Shown here in pieces: positions 32,659 through 38,653 of a DNA stretch of 40,131 nucleotides (within the stretch, counting starts at the first letter, position 1; each line of letters starts with the position of its first letter). This DNA is from Streptomyces hokutonensis. GTDB taxonomy: Bacteria > Actinomycetota > Actinomycetes > Streptomycetales > Streptomycetaceae. The DNA lies in the NCBI RefSeq assembly GCF_000376565.1, contig NZ_BARG01000114.1, positions 1-40,131 of the forward strand, written 5' to 3'. Both the position numbers and the translations under genes were made by a program. The notes below the pieces were generated by a model, which had not been told where the DNA came from, ran no database searches, and worked only from the letters and a program-made list of their open reading frames with translations.

Positions 32659-33201
32659 GTGCAGCGCGAGACCTACATCCTGCGGAGTATCTCCCTCGTT
32701 GTCGCCGTGGTCGGTGTTGTCACCGCGGCCGGCTGCTCGGCGGACAAGCCGAGTCGGGAGTTCACGGTGCCCAAAGCCCTGTGCGGGGTGTCCGTGCCGG
32801 TCGACGCGCTGTCCCGGCTTCTGCCCGCCTCCGGCAAGAAGCTCACCACGGAGGCGGAGGGGTCGACCGACGATGCGCTGCTCTGCACGGTCGACGTCGA
32901 CGACGTCATGGTGCTGGCCTTGAGCAGGGAGCGCATCGTCGCCGGTGACTCGGCGCGGCACATCCTCTACACCCAACTCCGCGTCACACAGCCGAAGTTC
33001 ACTGAAGGCACCAGCATCGCGTACGTCGATCACGCCGCTGTGTCACTGCTCAAGTGCCGTGGAGCCGGCGTCGAGGAGGAAGACATCAGCACCCTAGTCA
33101 AGGTTCTGAAGCCGGCGCGGCCGAACGAGTCGGCCATGAAAAGCCTGATCTCCGCCTACACGGCGACGGTCAAGAAACAGGGGCCCTGCAAGAAGACCTG
33201 A
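32659..33201 (+). CDS. Lipoprotein with four conserved cysteines, cassette 2
   Basis: The 180-residue precursor starts at GTG 32659, with GGAGAG about 10 bases upstream. The lipobox is AAGC, with the modified cysteine at 26. The mature domain has four cysteines (42, 76, 133, 177) in the shared pattern: ALCGVSVPVDALSRLLP, LLCTVD, LLKCRG and GPCKKT. It follows the 209-aa gene by 194 bases; that gap shows no gene-like sequence. It is probably a membrane-anchored relative of the 31835 and 28046 products. Confidence 0.82.
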   Translation: MQRETYILRSISLVVAVVGVVTAAGCSADKPSREFTVPKALCGVSVPVDALSRLLPASGKKLTTEAEGSTDDALLCTVDVDDVMVLALSRERIVAGDSARHILYTQLRVTQPKFTEGTSIAYVDHAAVSLLKCRGAGVEEEDISTLVKVLKPARPNESAMKSLISAYTATVKKQGPCKKT

Positions 33202-33204
33202 GCG

Positions 33205-33229
33205 GGTGTCGGGGCTCGCCACGGACACC
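33205..33229. terminator. Possible weak hairpin between convergent genes
   Basis: GGTGTC (33205-33210) pairs with GACACC (33224-33229) around a 13-base loop. The stem is only six base pairs, but it lies exactly between convergent coding ends. Confidence 0.3.
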
Positions 33230-33246
33230 ACGCTTCTCCACGTCCG

Positions 33247-34497
33247 TCAACCACCCGCCCCGCCCGTAACCCGCCCCCGCCGCCTCCGCGCATCCCGCAC
33301 CGCCACCGCAGTCCCCCCAAGCCCCGCCACCGCGAGCAGCCCACCGACGACCACGTACGTGCCCAGCCGGGTGTTCCGTTCGTCCGCCGTCTCGCCGAAG
33401 TGCAGGGGAGTCACCGACGGAGCCTCGGCCTTGGAGACGCCGCCCTCAGGGGCGGGAGACTCCACGGGGTGTTCGGGGTCCACGTCCGTGAGGGCCTTGA
33501 CCGGGTCGACCACGCCCCAGCCGACGAGGCGGTCGTGGCCGGAGATGGAGCGTTCCGCGGTCTGTTCGATCTGGGCGACGATCTGGCGGGCCGTCCAGTG
33601 CGGGTACTTGGCCTTCAACAGGGCGGCCACGCCCGCGACATAGGGCGCCGAGAAGCTCGTACCGTTGTCGGAGCAGTGGCCGCCGCCCGGGACCGTGGAG
33701 ATCATGTCGACGCCGGGCGCGGCCACGCCGACGAACTCGCCGGACTGGGAGAAGGAGGCGCGTTCGTTGTTGCGGTCGGAGGCCGCGACGGCGAGGACGC
33801 CGTCGTAGGAGGCCGGGTAGGTGACCTTGACGTTGCCGCCGAGGCCGTCGTTGCCGGCCGAGGCTACGACCACTACGCGCTGCGCGAGGGCGTAGTCCAC
33901 GGCCTGGCGGAGGCGGTCGTCGGGGGCCACGGCGTTGGCTGTGTCCTGGGAGATGTTGATGACGTCGGCGCCCTTGGCCACCGCGTCGCGGATGGCCGTC
34001 GCGAGGGTGGCGGCCGTGCCGTCGCCCTCCGCGTCGTTCTGCTTGATCGGGATGATCGTCGCGTCGGGCGCCAGGCCCACGAAGCCGGTGCCCTTGGCGG
34101 GGCGGGCCGCGATGATGCCGGCCACCCGGGTGCCGTGGCCGACCGTGTCCGTGGTGCCCTGGCTGTTGCCGCGGTCGATCGTCTCGCCCTTGGTGTTCTT
34201 GGGGGGCAGCAGGTTCTCGCCCTTGGACGCGTCGACCGCCGACTTCAGTTGCTTGTTCTTCACGTCGACACCCGTGTCGATCACGGCCACCTTGACGCCC
34301 TTGCCGGTGGACTCCGCCCACAACTCGTCGAGATTGACGCGCTGCAGGGCCCAAGGGCGGCCCGTGTAGTCCTTCGACGGGAACGTGCACTGGCCGTCGT
34401 CCGCCCACACCGGAGTCACCAGCAACGGCGACATCGACAGGGGTACGGCCACCATCGAGGCCGCCACCGTCACCCTCAACATCCGCGCGATCAGCAT
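33247..34497 (-). CDS. mycP: Mycosin protease MycP
   Basis: This S8 subtilisin-like protease has 416 residues. A signal peptide ends near PVWADD (about 32). The catalytic triad is Asp74 (VAVIDTG), His121 (VGHGT) and Ser281 (NGTSFSAP), with oxyanion Asn216 (ASAGNDG). A C-terminal transmembrane helix (about 384-405) and a basic tail complete the mycosin layout. The start is ATG 34497 with a GAGGGG site upstream. It follows eccB by 25 bases, the arrangement expected for the structural MycP that stabilises the ESX membrane complex. Confidence 0.94.
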   Translation of the reverse strand: MLIARMLRVTVAASMVAVPLSMSPLLVTPVWADDGQCTFPSKDYTGRPWALQRVNLDELWAESTGKGVKVAVIDTGVDVKNKQLKSAVDASKGENLLPPKNTKGETIDRGNSQGTTDTVGHGTRVAGIIAARPAKGTGFVGLAPDATIIPIKQNDAEGDGTAATLATAIRDAVAKGADVINISQDTANAVAPDDRLRQAVDYALAQRVVVVASAGNDGLGGNVKVTYPASYDGVLAVAASDRNNERASFSQSGEFVGVAAPGVDMISTVPGGGHCSDNGTSFSAPYVAGVAALLKAKYPHWTARQIVAQIEQTAERSISGHDRLVGWGVVDPVKALTDVDPEHPVESPAPEGGVSKAEAPSVTPLHFGETADERNTRLGTYVVVGGLLAVAGLGGTAVAVRDARRRRGRVTGGAGG

Positions 34498-34522
34498 CGG
34501 TTGAACCCCTCGCCCGTCTCTC

Positions 34523-36055
34523 TCACGAACCCTGCGGCTGCCGTGCCGCCGCCTCCGACAGGCGGGGGCCCATCGGCAGGAACGTCGACCACTCGGCGGG
34601 AACGGGCGTGGGGGTGACCTTCTCGTAGCCGAGGCGGGTCTGCGCGATCTCGGCCTCGCTCAGCTCCTGCTTGCGCTGCGCGGCCGTAGTGCCGATGCCG
34701 CTGTCGTCGGTGGCGCTGTCGCTGTTGGACTGAAGGGCGTAGCGCAGGCCGGTGTCGGTGACCAGGAAGACCGGGCCAGCCTTCGCCTCGGTGCCCTTGA
34801 CCTGGCGGAAGAGCTGGCCGGAACCGGCGGTGACGTACGCGCTGGAGGAGCCGGTGGGCAGCTGCGCCGGGTAGTCGGTGCCGACCCAGGTGGAGAGCGT
34901 CGTCCTGTTGTCCGCGCCGACCGAACGCAGCACGTTGCAGACGGTGTTGGGACCGCTGGTGGCGCTGGTGCCGTCGTTGACCGTCTTCGGCTTGTACGTC
35001 GGCCAGTTCTTGTCGGCGTCGAAGGTGGTGCTGTCGGCGACCGCGCCGGGGCTGACCTGCTGGGCCTCGCCCGCCTGGCCGACGTCGACGAGGTCCCCGC
35101 TGTTGAGCAGGAGCGTGGCGGTGAACTCGGAGATACGGGCCACCTTGCCGGGCAGCACCACGTAGTACTGCATCACCTGGCCGGCGTAGGCCTTGATGAC
35201 CTCGCCGACCTTGTCGTAGTCCCCCAGGAGGGCGGAGGCGCCGGCCTTCGTGCCCGGGGTGCCGCCGGTGATCTTCGGGATGGAGATCTCGTCGCCCTTG
35301 TGGAGGGTGTCGAGCCATTCCTGGGAGACGCGCTGCGGGGCCCGGCCCTGGGTGTCGAGGGCCTTGAGGAGTTCGTTGTCCGAGGGGTCGGCGATCTCGT
35401 AGGCGGTGCCTTGGGCGTCGACCACGTACTGCGTCTTGCCGTCCGGGGCGACGACGTACATCAGGTCGCCGCCGGAGAGCCTGCCGGTGCCCTCCGTCTT
35501 CGGCCACTCCTTCTTCGCGAGGACGAACGTCGCCTTCTGGATGGCGCGTCCGCCGGCGCTGGGGCGCTCGCACACGGCCCAGCGCTTGGCCGCCTCGGCC
35601 TCGCCGGAGGAGGGGAGGCGGTCGGGGGCGTAGGGGATGCCGATGGTGGCGCCGTGCGGGAGCTTGCCGTTGTCGAGGACGTTCTCGTCGACGGTGATGA
35701 CGCTGGACTTGTTCGGATCCAGGAGGAGTTTCGCGGAGGCCATGTTGAGGACCGGGTGCAGCTGCTTCTGCTTGTTCTTGCCGGTGGTCAGCACCACGTA
35801 CCGGGTGGTCGACTTGCTCGCGACGATGACGTGCGACTCGACGTCGGCCCACCCCTGGGGAGCCGTCGGCTTGAACATGCCGATCCCGCCGAACACCGCG
35901 AGGATCACCACTCCGACGATGACTCCGGGCACCAGTGCGCCCAGTGGTTTCGGCGCGCCTTCTTCCGAGCCCGTCGGGGACGGCTGCAGGAAGGACGCGA
36001 GCGTGCGGCGCTTCGCGAAGGTGTAGGCGTTGAGTTCGTCGCGCCGTGATGCCAT
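34523..36055 (-). CDS. eccB: Type VII secretion protein EccB
   Basis: EccB is the single-pass subunit with a large periplasmic domain. The protein has 510 residues. The N-terminus MASRRDELNAYTFAKRRTLASFL is the diagnostic EccB start (R-R-D-x-x-x-A-x-x-F-x-x-R-R). A transmembrane helix lies at about 39-61. The rest is exported, with repeated strand-rich segments (YVVLTTGKNKQKQLHPVLNMASAKLLL; LRYAL), and two cysteines that could form the EccB disulfide (AVCERP and NTVCNVL). It is divergent from eccE across a 205-base region containing a dyad, and is followed by mycP. Confidence 0.95.
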   Translation of the reverse strand: MASRRDELNAYTFAKRRTLASFLQPSPTGSEEGAPKPLGALVPGVIVGVVILAVFGGIGMFKPTAPQGWADVESHVIVASKSTTRYVVLTTGKNKQKQLHPVLNMASAKLLLDPNKSSVITVDENVLDNGKLPHGATIGIPYAPDRLPSSGEAEAAKRWAVCERPSAGGRAIQKATFVLAKKEWPKTEGTGRLSGGDLMYVVAPDGKTQYVVDAQGTAYEIADPSDNELLKALDTQGRAPQRVSQEWLDTLHKGDEISIPKITGGTPGTKAGASALLGDYDKVGEVIKAYAGQVMQYYVVLPGKVARISEFTATLLLNSGDLVDVGQAGEAQQVSPGAVADSTTFDADKNWPTYKPKTVNDGTSATSGPNTVCNVLRSVGADNRTTLSTWVGTDYPAQLPTGSSSAYVTAGSGQLFRQVKGTEAKAGPVFLVTDTGLRYALQSNSDSATDDSGIGTTAAQRKQELSEAEIAQTRLGYEKVTPTPVPAEWSTFLPMGPRLSEAAARQPQGS

Positions 36056-36125
36056 CTGTGTCCGCTCTCTCCCCGTGCGGAGCCGTGGAGGACCTGTGGA
36101 GATGTGTCCACTGCCCCCGATTGCC

Positions 36126-36146
36126 TCTGATACCTCTGGTGTCAGA
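36126..36146. promoter_or_regulatory. Dyad between divergent eccB and eccE
   Basis: TCTGATACC (36126-36134) and GGTGTCAGA (36138-36146) form a three-base-spaced palindrome with one G-T mismatch. The half-site GGTGTCAGA resembles the GTTGTCAGT repeats before eccC. Confidence 0.5.
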
Positions 36147-36192
36147 CCCGCCCCCTACTATGCCTGTTGCGTGGGTGTGCTTGTGTCACGGG

Positions 36193-36198
36193 TAGGGT
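36193..36198 (+). promoter_or_regulatory. Candidate -10 element for eccE
   Basis: TAGGGT matches the Streptomyces -10 consensus TAGRRT and lies 63 bases before the eccE ATG. No clear -35 is seen at 17-18 bases, as also before eccC. Confidence 0.35.
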
Positions 36199-36260
36199 GC
36201 TCTGGCCCTGAGGGGACGAGAGCGCAGGGAATTTCGGGAGAGTTCGGGGGTTTTGGAGTG

Positions 36261-37574
36261 ATGGCTTCCGCAACGCGGAACCGGTCGCGATCGCAATCGG
36301 CGGCCGCCTCGGATCAGGCGAGCGTTTCGGGTCCGTACCGCGGCTCCTTCACGCCTCATCTGAAGTCGCGTTCGGGGCGCGGGGGTTCGTTCACGACCCA
36401 GCGGCTGGTGCTGCTGGAGGTCGCGGCGGCGCTCGTGGTCTGCGGCTGGCTCGTCGGTCCGTTCGCGCTCGTGCCCTCGGTCGTCGTCGCCGCGCTCCTG
36501 GTGGTCCTCGCCGTCGTACGACGCCGGGGGCGCTCCCTGCCGGAGTGGCTCGGCACCCTGCTCGCGCTGCGGTCCCGGGTGCGGCGGGCCGCGAACACCC
36601 CGGTGCCGCCCGGGACGGACGCCGGTCTCGCGCCCGCCGTGGAGTGCGACCCGAGCCTGCGGACGTACAGCTACCACCGCGGTGACGACCGCGACCAGCG
36701 GCCGGTCGGGATGGTCGGCGACGGCGACTTCCTCACCGCGGTGCTCCAAGTGGAGTCCGACGCGGGCGCGTTGCGTGCCGAGCGCGGACGCAGACCGCTG
36801 CCCGTGGGACTGGTCCGGGACACCCTCGAAGTCGACGGCATCCGCCTCGAATCGGCGCAGATCGTGGTGCACACCCAGCCCGCGCCCGCGCTGCATCTGC
36901 CGCAGCAGTCGGTCGTGGTGAGCAACTACGCGCCGCTGCAGGCCCAGACGGGCTCACCCGCCGTCCGTATCACCTGGATCGCGCTGAAGCTCGACCCCGA
37001 GCTGTGCCCCGAGGCGGTGGCCGCGCGCGGGGGTGGTCTTGTCGGGGCGCAGAAGTGCCTGGTGCGATCGGCGGAGCATCTGTCGAGCCGGCTGTCCGGT
37101 GCCGGGCTGCGGGGCAACGTGCTCACCGAGGAGGAGCTGACGGCCGCGATCGCCACCTCCGCGTGCGCCAACCCGATGGTGACCGCGCAGGCCGGGCGGA
37201 GCGAGGCACCGCAGCGGCGGACCGAGGAGTCCAGCCGCAGTTGGCGCTGCGACAACCGCCGGCACACCACCTACTGGGTGCGCCGCTGGCCCCAACTGGG
37301 CGAGTCCGGCACCTCGTTGGCCCAGCTCGTGGCCCGACTCACGGCGGTTCCCGCGCTGGCGACGACCTTCAGCCTGACCCTGGCCCGCGGCGAGCAGCAG
37401 GACGTGGCCCTCACCGGACACCTCCGGATCACCGGCCGCAGCAACCAGGAACTGACCGACGCCCGGCGCGAGTTGGAGCACGCGGCCCGGCAGTCGCGTA
37501 CCGGCCTGGCCCGCCTCGACCGCGAACAACTCCCCGGCGTCCTCGCCACGTTGCCCCTCGGAGGTGCCCGCTGA
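36261..37574 (+). CDS. eccE: Type VII secretion protein EccE
   Basis: EccE is a peripheral subunit of the ESX membrane complex. The protein has about 437 residues from the ATG at 36261 (ASATRNRSRSQS...). A GTG directly before it is possible, and GGAG lies only three bases upstream, so the start is uncertain. A basic N-terminus is followed by two close transmembrane helices (about 50-66 and 69-86; LVLLEVAAALVVCGWLVGPFAL and VVVAALLVVLAVV), then a cytoplasmic domain. Two helices plus a soluble domain beside eccB is the EccE layout. The TGA overlaps the next ATG by one base (TGATG). Confidence 0.88.
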   Translation: MASATRNRSRSQSAAASDQASVSGPYRGSFTPHLKSRSGRGGSFTTQRLVLLEVAAALVVCGWLVGPFALVPSVVVAALLVVLAVVRRRGRSLPEWLGTLLALRSRVRRAANTPVPPGTDAGLAPAVECDPSLRTYSYHRGDDRDQRPVGMVGDGDFLTAVLQVESDAGALRAERGRRPLPVGLVRDTLEVDGIRLESAQIVVHTQPAPALHLPQQSVVVSNYAPLQAQTGSPAVRITWIALKLDPELCPEAVAARGGGLVGAQKCLVRSAEHLSSRLSGAGLRGNVLTEEELTAAIATSACANPMVTAQAGRSEAPQRRTEESSRSWRCDNRRHTTYWVRRWPQLGESGTSLAQLVARLTAVPALATTFSLTLARGEQQDVALTGHLRITGRSNQELTDARRELEHAARQSRTGLARLDREQLPGVLATLPLGGAR

Positions 37575-38320
37575 TGACCATGACGACCACAGAGCCCGGC
37601 ACCACCGGCATCGCCTCACGGCTGCGCACCGGGTTCGGACTGCTCGGCCCGCGCCACCCTCGGCACGCACTGCCCGTCGACCAGGTGGAGGCGCTGTCAC
37701 TGCCCATCGGGGACGACGGCGTGGTGGTCGGCATCGACCCCGATGGCCGGCCCGCCGTGCTCGGGGTCAACCGCCCGACGCCGTACGACATCCTGCTCAT
37801 CAGCGGCCTGTGGACGGCCCAGGTGCTGGCGCTGCGCGCGGCGGCCACGGGCGCGCGCGTCGCCGTCGAGACGGGACGGCCGCAGGCCTGGATGCAGATG
37901 GTGCACGCGATGGGCGGCGGCCAGAACGGCCTCGCGGTGTACGACGTCGGCCGCGTCCCCCCGCAGGGCGCCTCCGCCGGTACGCCCGTGCTGGTGGTGC
38001 GGGACTGCGGGATGCGGCCCCCGCGCGGGCGGGTGACGTCGGCGCCCTGGCAGTCCGTGCTGACCCTGCTGCCGTATCTCAGCCCGGTCGCACCGCGGTT
38101 GATGCGGCAGGCGCGGCTGGTGGGTGTGCAGCGGGTGTCGCCGGACGAGGCGGCCGAGATCGGGCGCGTGATCGGACTGCCGCGCCCCGACCTGGAGTCA
38201 CTGCCGACGCTGCCCGAAGGCGTCACCCTGTGGTGCACGGAGCGGGACCGGCAGTACGTGATGACCCAGCCGACGGACGCCGAGGTGGGACTGCTGGGCG
38301 TCGCCCGCCGCATGGACTGA
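37574..38320 (+). CDS. Unknown protein translationally coupled to eccE
   Basis: The product is 248 residues, soluble by appearance, with no signal peptide or membrane helix. Segments such as TPYDILLISGLWTAQVLALRAAATGARVAVETGRPQ look like an alpha/beta fold, with strands ending in small-residue turns. Further on are VLVVRDCGMRPPRGR and LPEGVTLWCTERDRQYVMTQP. I recognise no named family. The one-base stop/start overlap with eccE implies equal synthesis and a likely shared complex. It could be a detached domain of the EccE cytoplasmic part or an actinomycete-specific ESX accessory protein. Confidence 0.8.
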   Translation: MTMTTTEPGTTGIASRLRTGFGLLGPRHPRHALPVDQVEALSLPIGDDGVVVGIDPDGRPAVLGVNRPTPYDILLISGLWTAQVLALRAAATGARVAVETGRPQAWMQMVHAMGGGQNGLAVYDVGRVPPQGASAGTPVLVVRDCGMRPPRGRVTSAPWQSVLTLLPYLSPVAPRLMRQARLVGVQRVSPDEAAEIGRVIGLPRPDLESLPTLPEGVTLWCTERDRQYVMTQPTDAEVGLLGVARRMD

Positions 38321-38321
38321 C

Positions 38322-38351
38322 GGCGGTCCGATGGCGGACCGGCGGACCGCC
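38322..38351 (+). terminator. Hairpin after the eccE operon
   Basis: GGCGGTCCG (38322-38330) pairs with CGGACCGCC (38343-38351). A shorter alternative, GGTCCG (38325-38330) with CGGACC (38335-38340), competes for the same left arm. It begins right at the stop codon of the 248-aa gene. Confidence 0.55.
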
Positions 38352-38496
38352 AGTGGGGTGGATCCGGCGGATTGAAGTGCCCGAGCTGTCGCGATTGGTC
38401 GATTTCCAGGGGGATTTGGTCCACTATCGCCGGTCTCGGTCGTGTGGGTGTGCACGAAGGGGTGGGCGGGCCTGCCGAGTCCACGGTTTTGGTGAT

Positions 38497-38502
38497 TAGG
38501 CT
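38497..38502 (+). promoter_or_regulatory. Candidate -10 element upstream of the 38654 gene
   Basis: TAGGCT in GGTGATTAGGCTGGGAC fits a TANNNT -10. No good -35 is present. The 38321-38653 gap otherwise holds only the hairpin at its left end. Confidence 0.3.
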
Positions 38503-38653
38503 GGGACAGGGCACGTCACGAGTATCCGCGCGCGGGTGGTGCGTCGCCCAGGGCCAGGGGCTCAGGGGGACGACCCGGCGCATCGGACGTTCGGATGTCA
38601 AGAACGGTCGCCCCAGCACGGCATGAGGGTGCTCGACCACACCAGGAGGAATT

